Shown here: one piece after another, positions 63,047 through 63,192 of the stretch
How positions within the stretch are numbered: position 1 is the stretch's first letter
Layout: every line of letters starts with the position of its first letter
Assembly (NCBI GenBank): GCA_905221605.1
Contig: CAJNDS010002090.1
Span: 142,045 to 206,044 of the forward strand
Reading direction: 5' to 3'
Source of the DNA: Symbiodinium natans
Lineage: Eukaryota; Sar; Dinophyceae; Suessiales; Symbiodiniaceae
Length of the DNA: 64,000 bases
Notes under the pieces: generated by a model
What the model saw: the letters and a program-made list of their open reading frames with translations, nothing else
Told to the model about the DNA's origin: nothing
Databases searched by the model: none
Translations under genes and position numbers: made by a program

Positions 63047-63192
63047 CCCCCCGCCCCCCAAACTCTTAGGGTTTAGGGTTTAGGGGTTTGGGGTTTGGGG
63101 TTTAGGGTTTAGGGTTTAGGGTGCCAAGGGTCGGTTCCATCTTGTAGTTGCCCAACTTCTCGCGCACACCATTGACGATGGCAAAGCTGTAC
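15398..63192 (-). CDS. TOP1: DNA topoisomerase I (type IB), at least 20 exons across about 48 kb
   Basis: Twenty minus-strand exons (38-97 nt) form an in-frame path that follows eukaryotic TOP1 from the start of the core domain to the C-terminus. The path runs [123 protein letters not shown] (catalytic Tyr) and [16 protein letters not shown], then TGA. The enzyme nicks one strand through a 3'-phosphotyrosine and relaxes supercoils in the nucleus. The linker between exons 17 and 18 is only tentatively placed. The N-terminal exons lie right of the window or were missed. Introns contain telomere-type arrays, MITEs, a LINE fragment and two full LTR retrotransposons. Placed donors are 7 GT, 10 GC and 2 GA. 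The exon 19-20 join is about eight residues short of typical enzymes, so a tiny exon may be missing. Confidence 0.9.
15797..16078 (+). repeat. longest TTTAGGG array in the window
   Basis: About 40 units with rare substitutions, in the TOP1 intron between exons 20 and 19. Confidence 0.95.
18374..18528. mobile_element. family H MITE interrupted by an AAT microsatellite
   Basis: Left arm CCCTAAGGGCCCATGTACCT and centre TTGGGCCTTAAAG are intact. The right arm is expanded by (AAT)n at about 18458-18517. Confidence 0.5.
18540..21930 (-). CDS. candidate exons of the TOP1 linker region
   Basis: Between exon 17 and exon 18 there are minus-strand open blocks bordered by repeats. Examples are 21890-21930 (SDAAQIRGQ), about 21743-21773 ([10 protein letters not shown] with a GTAAGG donor), about 21342-21375 ([10 protein letters not shown]), 21101-21165 ([20 protein letters not shown]), 20196-20330 ([20 protein letters not shown]), about 19650-19735, 19096-19170 ([20 protein letters not shown]) and 18540-18605 ([20 protein letters not shown]). 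Several are rich in Lys, Glu and Gln and helix-prone, as expected for the poorly conserved linker. I could not assign them by motif, and some may be chance open frames. Confidence 0.35.
18666..18800. repeat. AT-rich microsatellite
   Basis: TATACA/TATATA then TATATT repeats. The apparent frames through it are repeat translation. Similar tracts: 820-865, 8851-8873, 20505-20530, 59368-59410, 59453-59500. Confidence 0.9.
18891..18982 (+). repeat. CCCCTGAA repeat and poly-C
   Basis: Seven CCCCTGAA-type units followed by about 24 C. Long C or G runs recur elsewhere (for example 12019-12047, 16931-16951, 61914-61933, 63014-63044). Confidence 0.85.
19185..19447 (+). repeat. mixed TTTAGGG / TTCAGGG / TTGAGGG array
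   Basis: About 36 heptamers with alternating third-position variants in clusters of two or three. In the TOP1 linker-region introns. Confidence 0.85.
22038..22878 (-). CDS. TOP1: TOP1 exons 16-17, immediately downstream of LTR element 1
   Basis: Exon 16 (22878-22830) reads [16 protein letters not shown]. Exon 17 (22097-22038) reads [20 protein letters not shown], matching the YN-AN--VAIL box that follows the TYNAS box in TOP1. The phase from exon 15 (donor GC, two bases over) to exon 16 (one base) is exact, even though a 15.4-kb retrotransposon lies between them. The donor of exon 16 is GA and of exon 17 is GC. Possible linker-domain exons follow at lower coordinates. Confidence 0.8.
23372..23540 (+). 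repeat. 5' LTR of element 1
   Basis: 169 bp, TGAAATAGAG at the start and TTTCATCTCA at the end, identical base for base to 38614-38782. It is preceded by a C-rich run, so the target duplication (CCCCC) cannot be proven. Confidence 0.9.
23544..23555 (+). promoter_or_regulatory. primer binding site of element 1
   Basis: TGGTAGCGGAGC starts three bases after the 5' LTR. It resembles the initiator-Met tRNA 3'-end primer site of plant copia elements (TGGTATCAGAGC), so minus-strand priming by a full-length initiator tRNA is likely. Confidence 0.7.
23684..29962 (+). CDS. gag-protease-integrase polyprotein of element 1
   Basis: The first ATG with a good context (GCCATGG) is at 23684, giving about 2092 residues to the TGA at 29960. 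Order of parts: a gag-like N-terminus ([36 protein letters not shown]); a Lys/Gly-rich basic stretch near residues 335-460 in place of a CCHC knuckle; an aspartic-protease signature [15 protein letters not shown] near residue 499, with Ile where Ser or Thr is usual; an integrase H-x-H...CRVC zinc site around 26485-26606; and an integrase core with Asp at about 26684 (FVDHAEI), Asp at about 26861 (VVGDQAFF) and Glu at about 26959 (NRAETAV). A long Pro/Gly/acidic tail follows (28740-29680). The frame stops inside the conserved segment before RT, at a 0.84-kb insertion. Five covarying hairpins lie in or just before this frame's coding sequence. Confidence 0.88.
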   Translation: MASHSYDQFDDYEEPDGEALAAGNRSLEELQRLSAFQQVTTKVPPSYDGRSSWFAFEDAVDDWCEFTELEPEKRGPALRNRLEGEAAIYKRLLDREALKNKEDGVRYFKRFLRPYFVKGAANVFLYRFQQFMNMHRGSGDMLRWMTRFQLSYQRMNESWMDTFVPLVSENDPVVRAYVLRLPQEEQQAITPEEALRRVNEQGRETHGRALPITANLIALLFVTLSDLTQDQRQVLTSLMAHKNRALTDYRVDELRTVYLEVFCTTKTTVDNPLLAPTSAPGRKSFIVIDEGTLDESQGYWCEDEDDGAEGFLDAFEDCFWVYDDESYTWFQRKFQGRKLRRGKGKGKGRKGKGKGHGGRRFFKRKKGKAHAAEDVSASDWAWNEEWHDWSYEAWTETDWQEGADDSYAAEGRKGKGKGKGKFFKGKDKKGKDGKGDHANATSEAQRTAALAGPGTPAIANAFWVQHHSFVSEAVYKQDSNEEDVPKSFLTHALSPTSMVLDIGCTRAMTSRQAAKEFMGFVDHHPDCGLWYELRPTNSHFSFANSEMAQCKEKIVIFMYDLSYTIQSTEFDIVDQGTVPFLMSLPQMRNLRFKISLEPDEALLSSSVLGMKNLPLKVARSSHLMIDLIDVAWHMWGVRFDAHKKVSFFMTNEHHFEYGYKLVTKECSPPGEESSEALVVEDEWHLDEGNHRLTRVHRKERVQSFAPSKGNTPIPLEYLDTIRETTINYKDGMKETQNDEWKDKPPVKFPKPWLGRTVFKILPGGIENRTSVKVSTRGKGPGRRGKPDDEVVKAPARKKITGKKPDSGLMPHPSRKEGSPLGEGSLRKEGSSSPEEAPLPFSPGELFADEDEDPFPELKGKGVETTKWDDQYSPSEAPVEQPEPSPESKEDNAPEERFDPEPRRIALPLPGQEVARSSPAFRRMIEKLRSDVELYKLHVKHYHMSSAQFRRRTSMLGLPEEIYEKYDRIVKSCRVCGTTVPAPPRARIAGLRAASFGDLIFVDHAEINYGEKSYITLLILDGASNLLWATALVGLEVTETLAAFRRWIEENNCVPKGVVGDQAFFADEFLAFYRFHGITPYPCGPRTPWPNRAETAVRLFKKTWAKMTKALREEGFLESITVRDAVKKVVWARNCQLTISGHSPLEIATGRRPPDLLDVETSSPEQLSALAPREDRTNQELQRIAMRAHQEARQAQDLRSDLARRVMPSDGPYVKGDKVFVWMKDESKIKSEGVWVRGKVMGQEGAMVIVHVHQAILRVNQSKIRRDHDPWHDVHIALDMDKVPGGSPPGEEPGGLFCEYEPQCCAEHEICYHTHGGRFCDVLEIAPGPTGITACMARHGNRIGEPVHVESWQPEAIQQSIASAWKTLLHASPTLVVINPTIPDSLVRNKKAIKTYWHFCAEVVRWQDQNQGEVAVVGLTDQGFFTSQAARSLHWRIGMSSICFGQDEGATLMTNLGRDWFERLKSLRGVFMSSSTSFSPRFVVLLAECLQGTDRSDYRQESLFQDLLEDFDDGDLCSLCLRADRNSEVCSALPSTSEQSFLNAQKNQLPSALQFILPQRFVTSSLVQGLRAIEGLAPGTELEVNTSTTQEAQSLRGVLKNIRTLTLPYLEFENCNVYRGTFGKVLPVIQRHPDAVVIMWKLGDYEHVFFMNLAQLIPCLRDVAVSGWSLIVFWNEIGPPRKRRGPDVSLDFTDQPVPDAPPPGVPPGTSSGDDPENPPGGGPPGQVPGYQDYHDTPVPGDMSWDEGEEETQGGPSGPGPDGPPDGAAIPIDVDGDDGGNPPGQGAFPPGGGPPGPGPGFGPSPEDFEDGGTPMEVHMEPPPPGPPPDAPGAKIYSHPDQPLLPPSKPGPVFRAPIPKHPNFPAPPVVQPASPRNVPITRARGKHPDEPSKPKLRTEEPAHPIPASAAPKLRFPVYPNKIPEAAVPLPGQPLPEKKGDPQVSAPFPDEDETDPTASSSQPSGPPGLPVAEGEFPIQQTPVAPPATDAPVPDSDSDDSQATRDYGESSLASLVEGEEDVLLVLPHDLSPPQWAVFDGDAFASWLTKQDKIKAGTITQDMQRKYAKEIRAAKLDEFKSYLDNDALRFVDRRKLLY
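29951..30787 (+). mobile_element. 0.84-kb insertion with terminal inverted repeats splitting pol
   Basis: Removing 29951-30787 (837 bp) joins codons ...RRK to [10 protein letters not shown] in frame and restores the usual spacing before the RT RWV block. The left end TTACTATATTGACGCCG matches the complement of the right end (GCTACTTAATTGACCCCG), 13 of 16 bases in the core. AAG lies on both sides. Subterminal regions carry many ATAAGTT/AACTTAT motifs in both orientations. The middle has GCGGACA repeats and an 18-bp palindrome (GCGGACGT..ACGTCCGC near 30340). The 176-codon frame at 30038-30568 reads as repeat translation. It could be a MITE or an introner-like removable intron, but the ends are not GT/GC-AG. 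Confidence 0.65.
30036..30568 (+). other. GCGGACA-rich middle of the pol insertion
   Basis: Contains at least ten GCGGACA/TGTCCGC-like motifs, three in tandem as TGGCGGACACC near 30400, and the near-perfect palindrome at about 30340-30357. No plausible protein. Confidence 0.5.
30779..32998 (+). CDS. reverse transcriptase-RNase H of element 1 (rest of pol)
   Basis: The frame is open from 30779 with no good start codon, as expected if it continues the upstream frame after removal of the insertion. RT blocks: [36 protein letters not shown] (catalytic Asp), [13 protein letters not shown] and [10 protein letters not shown] near 31909-31938 (the VDD catalytic box; His replaces the usual Tyr). RNase H follows: [31 protein letters not shown] and a terminal [11 protein letters not shown]. 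Between DRCTYVGY and the VDD block there are roughly 230 residues, where copia elements usually have about ten, including the hairpin at 31292-31317. That insertion holds [18 protein letters not shown] and [17 protein letters not shown] and resembles no domain I know. It ends at 32998 with TGA. Confidence 0.88.
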   Translation, partial: VAKDVNFLTGRWVLTVKVDKNGFFSKFKARWVCRGFQDKNAWDQQTDSATATRYGFRLVCQCAANNFWDLFHLDLKTAFLQGEHYNLQHRSVIVQLPPDIGLPPWMVGLCLRPVYGLHDAPRRWWNRLDKFLRTIGLQPTRADRCTYVGYEGVEKQKSAAKIAEEVSLFQEGCSPLGEEPPIGDLPGIITESPLAALLSACEEPPSSPDTAVERSYLAYPDIVQAFKTKHLVEYDWRPVTDKTLLDFLGGVAHKKRGWFPFENGQALVSHRAKALRGPEPTYKIKDYPYRVSIILRQGTWWVIEKAQDLRNNNEPSYLEEEAEVLVTLFLPERAAYKTTEQLPQLTPELVDQLLEHFVDPVHGSPSKHRKSVGVLSLHVDDLIIAGTPSFLKWFLARVKEHFTIGHEDKNDLMFTGQRVRWVVDDKGSKKYISIDQKLSVSELEEIVIPKHLKDTDVCDKQLHTSYRSLLGSINWLQSRTQFQACYSFSRLASASAAPTVGHCKELNKLCRQIRSEEVELRIWPVQGTPRIFGIPDAAFRNNSDKSSQRAMTVFIADQRVKNRRDTRGSLIFFESTKIKRTTLSTTVAELYALMKCFGTCQMLRGLWKDISGLDAEIHMRTDANNLVTTASTTHAPEQQETIHMIQMLRKEACSGAIADLSHVRTEHCLADCLTKRSAKSTNLVQSVQKGWLKEIDAHPPFRSLLEHKAFLSAWLRKELSGFQFCSKVCFMISSCEKKD
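32999..33187 (+). other. short spacer between pol and cassette
   Basis: Begins with a GAGA-rich stretch, then a run of T followed by GCAG (33022-33034), which would serve as a splice or trans-splice acceptor. It contains TTTTTAAAATTTGTGCCTG at 33104-33122, a near-copy of the sequence just before the 3' LTR. It precedes the ACCATGG start of the next frame. Confidence 0.5.
33188..34663 (+). CDS. element 1 cassette protein with Tpt1/KptA-like domain
   Basis: ATG at 33188 has a strong context (ACCATGG). The frame is open to 34663 (about 491 codons), though the real protein may leave this frame after about 34375. Residues near 268-375 read [52 protein letters not shown] and [16 protein letters not shown]. 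These follow RNA 2'-phosphotransferase Tpt1/KptA: H-x-T start of the ADP-ribosyltransferase fold, His-containing strand, then A--DG--FY-S-NGV-L and P--YL. The family removes the splice-junction 2'-phosphate of tRNA using NAD+, and relatives ADP-ribosylate nucleic acids. The N-terminal half is unrecognised. The tail is Ser/Gly-rich and carries two hairpins. I infer a nucleic-acid-modifying role; catalytic competence is unverified. Confidence 0.65.
   Translation: MAAAALTHAAWEPSVGFKPQFTPEGEPDYSHWINSVHWSSRRMLLSREGTASSLYSGTGRVYLPSADGTRNMPRDVYPYTLRIADRDLPTIEGQLALLWHVILYEDRTGRTILSSSQRWDFYFVTTLLGCLSVEELYKFTLTTQQVTREQNTPHSSTVSASKAFSAVFRHEAVHRNDLDEMNSLPIGSCNTRRVIPRQTNAVWFAAFMLTNSKGRFFTYVRPAPCSPTGEVGVQDFAMNIRLGAIQGHTRVSSVQTEEAQGMEITLGMAGRLGYVFHATEKWNHDNILKQGLITDAGRPGEKRDPRCAVHFTYAGGEEAPRAGTVIRYGSNVIYVVLDLYQAISDGCKFYLSDNGVILSFQSVPPSYLHFTWRPPHEKDPGGRRWEKREGRSAQAEEPSAPSSSSRGPASSSAGTKGALPQQRDPRVLEQQRRKLGLLAQAQPRLGKCPTLISLPFERSLKRRRRGMFSSQKQAQKGKEFLLSVAWKLKGV
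34375..37497 (+). CDS. element 1 cassette protein with EEP nuclease-like domain (first part)
   Basis: The frame is open from 34375 and overlaps the preceding frame by about 290 nt in the -1 register. The first 300 residues ([40 protein letters not shown]) are unrecognised, followed by an acidic low-complexity region with hairpins at 35634, 35887 and 36532. Near the C-terminus: [33 protein letters not shown] and [15 protein letters not shown]. These correspond to the N, catalytic E, H and D-x-N motifs of the endonuclease/exonuclease/phosphatase superfamily, as in AP-endonuclease-like LINE nucleases. The final SDxH-like motif is found only in the next frame (NDSHTPLLL near 37607). The stop overlaps an ATG (ATGA at 37494-37497). 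No ATG opens the frame near its start, so frameshifting or re-initiation would be needed. Confidence 0.55.
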   Translation, partial: GTLSSQFKLSWPCVQLSRDQGSSASAEGSKGSGTTTKEAGPPSTGPTTVGEVPHFDLTSLREIIEEEEKRHVQQSETSSEGKRIPFERGMEVEGSVKTSLTAEAEKVRAQEDLIRQLRANPWTLFYKGTIALMEDNERKVDSYGTGYVQVVRFRDVHVSVRKKLQLDQALWLHNPLSGYPVLFFLEAFRLGKIAANVLIDFQLKVSHYDHHTPHWDADYFTELRSKAESVFTPGILYGRAKPEVTDERNRMPVEGTENYAEKLAEYQAFRHELMVAQELINIQSDFVNLYDMFVELYGSDFFLYMKENRDNQALRNKFVVRAQDNSEHRDCSLRLPFEPKLILKKIERTVASYPERKFLSRFASKAVQDLQQYVQIRQSEEAFVDYYLGIPVEDFELERTFENNEGTIKIEEVIEVDESWGSSTRVEEPKVAPSSLDATMEEEAGSATAEGPPPSSEAHIKEEPMPDATEEVKEPDPEVQLKVEEGDFKVEEESSTPMVTTGETEGSSLPSEAPSGTPQGLWGNVQTVITPQDLQEITQQNEDALRSFADKKEEATLEQLPEYQRFIDELERVEKGSPIYILSRQKYGESDGILHGGLRAQSAQNRFRLQHMSWRDRAAPARSNWKFQVPEVPFFETMATMPPLWEFRPAAKQVAFKSIDVRSTFSTDALERSYNAHVAIAEKEALLMESLAKTNATRGDLLNTLLRHFLACGSLETTSLGSSAFAEEPDPMAEMTHLATSRVGLSVMVANLGNFARGRKGTLPPKYADLISDYSDGSSIIVKFLSHSKAHVILLQENNMTREELDYFRSKGWLFRTNEAGDLLTAVRGNTKGKNKVSFKHLAGPVLKDPAYAWIPIRYEIVQINFGSTIPREKMEQEDLVDRVESAFEEAEFKEDLTRAGMKSIRVCNFHVRSEIARSKPGFLAEGLAAMVADCFHYQVDLMGGDGNMSCYRFGGSQQGSVSHDSSALFSTIQYFVDAFEKHQRQDRLLIPRTRVVTSNPLHLLKLYEEKLGFPYGDVGHLVDWTTFPDLDSSSNGVIA
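37494..38164 (+). CDS. end of the EEP-like protein, two further -1 register shifts
   Basis: From the ATGA overlap a frame supplies the missing EEP tail ([37 protein letters not shown]). From about 37750 to a stop at 38164 a different register, again -1, reads far more like protein: [20 protein letters not shown], then [40 protein letters not shown] and a Trp/Ser/Gly tail. The register open to 38246 becomes Arg/Gln nonsense there. Either the element carries frameshift mutations or it uses frameshifting. The hairpin at 37825-37852 lies near the changeover. Confidence 0.5.
38165..38613 (+). other. 3' untranslated region of element 1
   Basis: No convincing frame. Contains a hairpin at 38353-38382 (GAACTCAACTCCAGTTGAGA core) and ends in TTTTTAAATTTGTGCCTGAC abutting the 3' LTR. 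No polypurine tract was seen. Confidence 0.5.
38614..38782 (+). repeat. 3' LTR of element 1
   Basis: Identical to 23372-23540. It is followed by a C-rich tract resembling the one before the 5' LTR. No clear polypurine tract lies immediately upstream, where instead there is a copy of a TTTTTAAATTTGTGCCTG repeat. Confidence 0.9.
39145..45984 (-). CDS. TOP1: TOP1 exons 9-15 (catalytic core)
   Basis: Exons at 45984-45931, 45383-45320, 44571-44513, 43816-43775, 41587-41550, 40805-40760 and 39221-39145. They read [15 protein letters not shown] (a catalytic Arg), [64 protein letters not shown] and [20 protein letters not shown] (second catalytic Arg and the TYNAS box). This is the most conserved stretch of the gene and fixes both strand and exon order. 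Donors are GT, GT, GC, GT, GT, GC and GC. Another open block at about 40330-40375 was not needed. LTR element 1 occupies the next intron. Confidence 0.92.
39203..39617. repeat. TOP1: partial tandem triplication of the TOP1 exon 15 splice acceptor
   Basis: ACCTCTTGAAGTA-TCCTGGGCTTG(T/A)AGTTT(A/G)CATAT appears at about 39207-39245, 39331-39373 and 39588-39617. The first is the real start of exon 15 (minus strand); the others carry only its first codons. Family F and H MITEs lie in the copied units. Confidence 0.65.
39374..39482. mobile_element. Tourist-like palindromic MITE (family H), 109 bp, with empty site nearby
   Basis: CCCTAAGGGTCCATGT...ACATGGACCCTTAGGG inverted repeat inserted in a duplicated segment. 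The neighbouring copy at 39241-39252 (ACATATGGGACT) is the empty site, which shows a 3-bp TAT duplication. TWA duplications are typical of PIF/Harbinger elements. Confidence 0.7.
40971..41080. mobile_element. family H MITE with TTA duplication
   Basis: CCCTAAGGGTCCATGTACCT...CATGGACCCTTAGGG between TTA on the left and TTA on the right. Same ends as 39374-39482. Confidence 0.65.
41684..41893. mobile_element. family I MITE split by a CCCTAAA-type array
   Basis: Left arm GGGTGCCCTTTTGGGGGTTG and right arm GGTAAAGGGTACCACTGGGC flank about 120 bp of CCCTAAA and CCCTAAAA units. Uninterrupted relatives: 45577-45662 and 4116-4204; partial ones near 22306-22376 and 48466-48520. Confidence 0.5.
42618..43055 (-). 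pseudogene. fragment of a repetitive dinoflagellate LINE-like ORF
   Basis: A 145-codon minus-strand frame contains [65 protein letters not shown] and [17 protein letters not shown]. From memory this matches the C-terminal part of a highly repeated ORF found next to reverse transcriptases in dinoflagellate genomes. Its N-terminal side ends at a clean (CCCTAAA)n array starting at 43066, so it is truncated. GC content (about 65% by impression) is well above the flanks. It lies in the TOP1 intron between exons 12 and 13, and about 270 bp of similar GC-rich sequence without a clear frame follows on its 3' side. Confidence 0.6.
43066..43175 (+). repeat. CCCTAAA array abutting the LINE-like fragment
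   Basis: About 15 perfect units. It begins exactly where the fragment's reading frame ends. Confidence 0.9.
44585..44656 (+). repeat. TTTGGGG variant array
   Basis: About ten TTTGGGG units in the TOP1 intron between exons 11 and 10. Confidence 0.9.
46900..49728 (-). CDS. TOP1: TOP1 exons 5-8
   Basis: Exons at 49728-49686, 49269-49231, 48338-48293 and 46961-46900. They read [42 protein letters not shown] and [20 protein letters not shown]. This matches the W--x---KYV--A--S-LKG---KYE-AR-L segment of TOP1 and the helix before the IDKLALR motif. Donors are GT, GT, GC and GC; phases are kept. MITEs lie in these introns at about 47708-47800 and 48466-48520. Confidence 0.85.
46978..47120 (+). repeat. 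CCCTAAG variant array inside CCCTAAA
   Basis: About 14 CCCTAAG units flanked on both sides by CCCTAAA units, in the TOP1 intron between exons 8 and 7. Confidence 0.9.
47250..47350. mobile_element. family L repeat
   Basis: TGAAGCAGGGTGTACATTTC and CACCAATAACAGTAATACAA recur with changes at about 62805-62940 and 63540-63650. Ends are approximately inverted (CATATGAA / TTCATATG). Family unknown. Confidence 0.4.
49897..50183 (+). repeat. 5' LTR of element 2
   Basis: 287 bp, from TGCGGAGCTG to GCCCCCGTA. It matches 58366-58652 except for one base (T at 50045, C in the other copy), about 0.35% divergence. Confidence 0.88.
50184..50198 (+). promoter_or_regulatory. half-tRNA primer binding site of element 2
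   Basis: GGTTATGAGCCCAAG directly follows the LTR. It is complementary to the anticodon-arm side of an initiator-Met tRNA (…GGGCTCATAACC), not to its 3' end. Drosophila copia is known to prime with such a 5' half-tRNA and has a very similar site. Confidence 0.7.
50251..52137 (+). CDS. element 2 ORF A, WW-domain protein
   Basis: ATG at 50251, 67 nt after the LTR, opens a 628-codon frame. Residues about 221-248 form a WW domain: [20 protein letters not shown] then ESKWTLP, with both Trp, the central aromatic trio and the final Pro. WW domains bind proline-rich or phospho-Ser/Thr-Pro peptides. A short Glu/Arg coiled-coil-like stretch (about 178-212) precedes it. The remainder is long, acidic, low-complexity sequence. 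The frame overlaps ORF B, which lies in the -1 register. It may take the gag position; no capsid or zinc-knuckle motif is visible. Confidence 0.7.
   Translation: MPSPKRWLQPSSDGGQNGGAGNGAAESLGERAVLEEVIPGAEEHLEEALVAENPNVGMNPNVDMVSNAEAEGRAVSVSPKPGEKRNWDVTGGIDREMEVSVLRVLQKHGYQPSTSTSGRMVDQGSQTDLIGEVLQAARRPLNKIKGDPSSSSQGGGSGYEQKGADSFEAAPAAEYAMGEEEILQMEAERLRQLSEEEDEMRQVAERDGFRKDEHLIKACDGTTWEWHLHEDGRQYYYCLDTQESKWTLPVVGEKMKSDEVVGSPSGNELEMEAALGSSSSTPTPESTRAFQGSVNSVGEKDFSSTIRDSGLRAGGDAPTSGSPDEEGIPGNRADIAGAQHLDREEMEALSEGVAAVEPVGPEEKMPNVEIGTVSAAEERVVDVVPVVQEGGPGDSEDGGKKLCVATEEVSSFGAKNPAVQEKKEASGIAGDTEDLKDEAWSANDARVNAPDSTWSAKEARVEVHMVSRSTGDCNNGAQVSAAADDGGSQVDALVQPEVSCEERNGKGYTGADEAAVVNDGDNSPLETMEPKEPAVEENVPAVDEQFNGLAVEGNLPAAEGVTKDSNDGSTPMKGEVLPSGSSPEVDTERTAADEAKPLAEKKGGPEIQEHKGMSLWDSWSRMSSVTQR
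52095..54713 (+). CDS. element 2 ORF B, OB/S1 + MLLE + three CCCH fingers
   Basis: The frame is open from 52068 (first ATG near 52173) and ends at a TGA at 54711-54713. Near its start [20 protein letters not shown]...[17 protein letters not shown] resembles an OB/S1-type RNA-binding fold. Residues about 185-245 read [13 protein letters not shown]...[20 protein letters not shown], carrying the KITGMLL signature of the MLLE (PABC) domain, which binds PAM2 peptides in mRNA-regulating proteins. Three CCCH fingers follow: [38 protein letters not shown] and [21 protein letters not shown] infer an mRNA-binding role. The next frame is in the same register after the single TGA. The join to ORF A would need a -1 shift or re-initiation within 52068-52137; no good slippery heptamer is there. 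Confidence 0.72.
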   Translation: MGLVEQDEQCDPKVKTKDAPGADDTEMVSEEHAKKVPRAGALESPGKHCYQEGDEIMGLVRCINGYGAFLDHGDVNVLVPAEGNNTYQFKFGDTVNGTVKRVEDDGTIILDTFLVLEEDEEDSSSTLRKWKPSGWSTWWTDSWYAGQWYQDSNSQWDWKQEEEQSDEGLVVQELSSEEREERQLYGEKIYKALLENGNEDEAYVGKITGMLLGRPMEELQECVADHAFLNAEARRAYGILQNDGWKPDGTESTGLGKLTTFSRKQYHNALFELACRKRRFTRPVVGEAVATVLNQGEDEFWNALWLDTKLFLQELDGAVQSMSKRENKPMEAYMDPDQYKKAYMTPQTVSPGYSKLCKFFNKGRCRNGDGCPYEHRRYGEGWPEGGSTEPKNSQEAGDEDGNIGDPPTEEGTVDEAQQEREDLAFRAKYNFGKGASKGGPTSGEPKGRLCLYYNQGGCKYGTTCRYLHNDDIALEGTWEPGKSWDNASRKALRDAGFHHCCFDYYLKGRCRVRFGCKYSHEEMSEDRLAQLKHLVNVANHVSFQRGRGLEIPDRNAFQPPVSGGAESSSSSAPKALQMTNVSQKEGEKGILDEAEADEQKNSGAESTGTRLQNPEEPIENWMARNEHLWVYTPHVSEVMITLGVTNVSDLQEFIFVENLVDKGINKVTACKILQLVGGVRYRPEGPEKAVPSDASVRVQQSSGSKGTGRDAVRTLTQVREAEGSGAKTMPRGSYRELFDKVRYRDAWTLAQRSPLCVQKLQLVGVGMPPVNPPTKKYRSRSNPVRRGRPLLDKKQVRQVPRSRSQRRVQPAEVVEKPKPLELKPRGGLSYRFSRAWADVVDDDEQAEALVSYAASSSDSSEEETNAAQRRPQ
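54711..54781 (+). promoter_or_regulatory. UGA-CGG readthrough signal with downstream stem-loop
   Basis: CAA TGA CGG at the end of ORF B is followed by CTTGGCG (54736-54742) pairing with CGCCAAG (54775-54781). Nested inside, CGCGAC (54748-54753) pairs with GTCGCG (54759-54764). UGA-CGG plus a 3' stem-loop is the known type II readthrough arrangement of several plant and animal RNA viruses. Here it is inferred from sequence only. Confidence 0.6.
54714..57989 (+). CDS. element 2 ORF C, three more CCCH fingers, same register as ORF B
   Basis: There is no stop in this register from 54714 to 57989 and no ATG near the start, so readthrough of the ORF B TGA is the simplest way to make it. The middle ([40 protein letters not shown]) is unrecognised. 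Three CCCH fingers lie near 56745-56985: [41 protein letters not shown] and [21 protein letters not shown] Lys-rich, nuclear-signal-like tail ([25 protein letters not shown]) follows. With ORF B the product would have six CCCH fingers plus OB and MLLE modules. Confidence 0.7.
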   Translation, partial: RAEKIGSPWRRARQSVAGGDPPRSDLPSRRTEQSQKRARDGSVIVGSLAVGSTDEVLPGQGVAGQVNVSESAQVLSGQEVAGQETALEGAVQISGEETDQKEGEGGSNELRGDGAKILDVCPVKKDLQQLLVKGLLTRIYWKVAVGKLPVGQRDCQKGSNKMDRNLVISMSSEGASEQDENLALEDDADQSMGDGAMVVMVYDPGTLIQSPTTDWVMRRGLTDRTVWPAMAAMAQRICAEMVQVDEMNAQLGTGALLFQRRDQGYYCDLHHSFHDNPCLPAVGNYPLSVMGALLSPGLEGEFKNTDKFGTAMEAIAYDWSRSPGMEVHIELMARVAKLVHPFLTLGAQGSVMFLEFLWQRGRAQLMEFLQAATCADQLEVLWRRMDDDADEEVDPSTAVLEVLGPEDAVLDQGNNESLIPIEDAGGETIGDTGRDGKAPEVSPEEETSSGSSRLADTRIFLWSVYSRVASNFSMQDRTTGKIFDSTKGYPGEGPNNDDNPSSKRNLPWISEDYLDEVVSKKMERSSDMDGLDGFVPGSEGPLEKVEVENVTASKILMALWKKGYRAGYRRLCRLNASGCKVGAMKRPIKRVQKIGTRKAFTKMFNVFGSSQHGSGAGGKPIMKVVGPRPGFPAVLQASNTDSTLGEGSSSQVHGNVHVEQNRPMDRYEAERLEKRKKGFCYWFSKGKDRCKFGEDCKFIHSEDDVVLHSYWCKYYVAGRDCFAGKDCAFSHDATGVRCIQFARSGKCRYGDRCVFEHGVPLDEQRPRSPRTPPRDGPRRSSGANGGEKEISPEQFDDGEEDFMVYDDDTKMTELLMEAISFLSKGQPDLARAEADPLFKLLKFTGDTDQMDQEWVSWTNGMLSVLELHEVVKSYDVSLAEVEEWVNDLRIWYERANLGEEKDSKRGKKRSLERESSKDIPAEKEVVETSETEVAVEEEMKKVKKKRKAAAIEDPYTLMVPKPKKMPAIIEKGGSSSNVVVSAVEKASKMRTKSNVGGKTKKKEKSQSPKKEEVVMVQGPEEKDRPSDADAPASTTVNAELGQSCQAIEDAKREGLVSSIQRCVQDPVLTVSDLEYILLQLHLKIANNRKKK
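57990..58352 (+). other. 3' untranslated region of element 2
   Basis: No convincing frame. Contains TCCTAGGAAATCCTAGGA (about 58339-58356), two copies of the palindrome TCCTAGGA, just before the purine tract. Confidence 0.5.
58353..58365 (+). promoter_or_regulatory. polypurine tract of element 2
   Basis: AGGACAGGGGGAG, purine except for one C, ends exactly where the 3' LTR begins. The usual position for plus-strand priming. Confidence 0.65.
58366..58652 (+). repeat. 3' LTR of element 2
   Basis: 287 bp, one mismatch from the 5' copy, immediately followed by TAGGG and a telomere-type array. Confidence 0.88.
58653..60112. other. intron of TOP1 between element 2 and exon 4
   Basis: Telomere-type tracts, CA and TA microsatellites, and one minus-strand open block at about 59620-59790 ([20 protein letters not shown]) that reads like an exon but does not fit TOP1 at this position. 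It may be unrelated or chance. Confidence 0.4.
60113..63192 (-). CDS. TOP1: TOP1 exons 1-4 (start of core domain)
   Basis: Exons at 63192-63133, 61887-61847, 61389-61313 and 60174-60113. Exon 1 carries the FAIVNG--EK-GN--MEP segment; its acceptor could instead be at 63207. Exon 2 carries the diagnostic [11 protein letters not shown], exon 3 [17 protein letters not shown], and exon 4 [15 protein letters not shown] (cap and core). Donors in order are GA, GC, GT and GC. Reading-frame phase is kept at every join. The intron between exons 1 and 2 contains a long CTT/TTC microsatellite (about 62255-62440). The intron after exon 4 contains LTR element 2. Confidence 0.85.
62255..62440. repeat. CTT/TTC-rich microsatellite
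   Basis: Irregular CTTCTT units in the intron between TOP1 exons 1 and 2. The Lys-rich minus frame is repeat translation. Confidence 0.85.
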
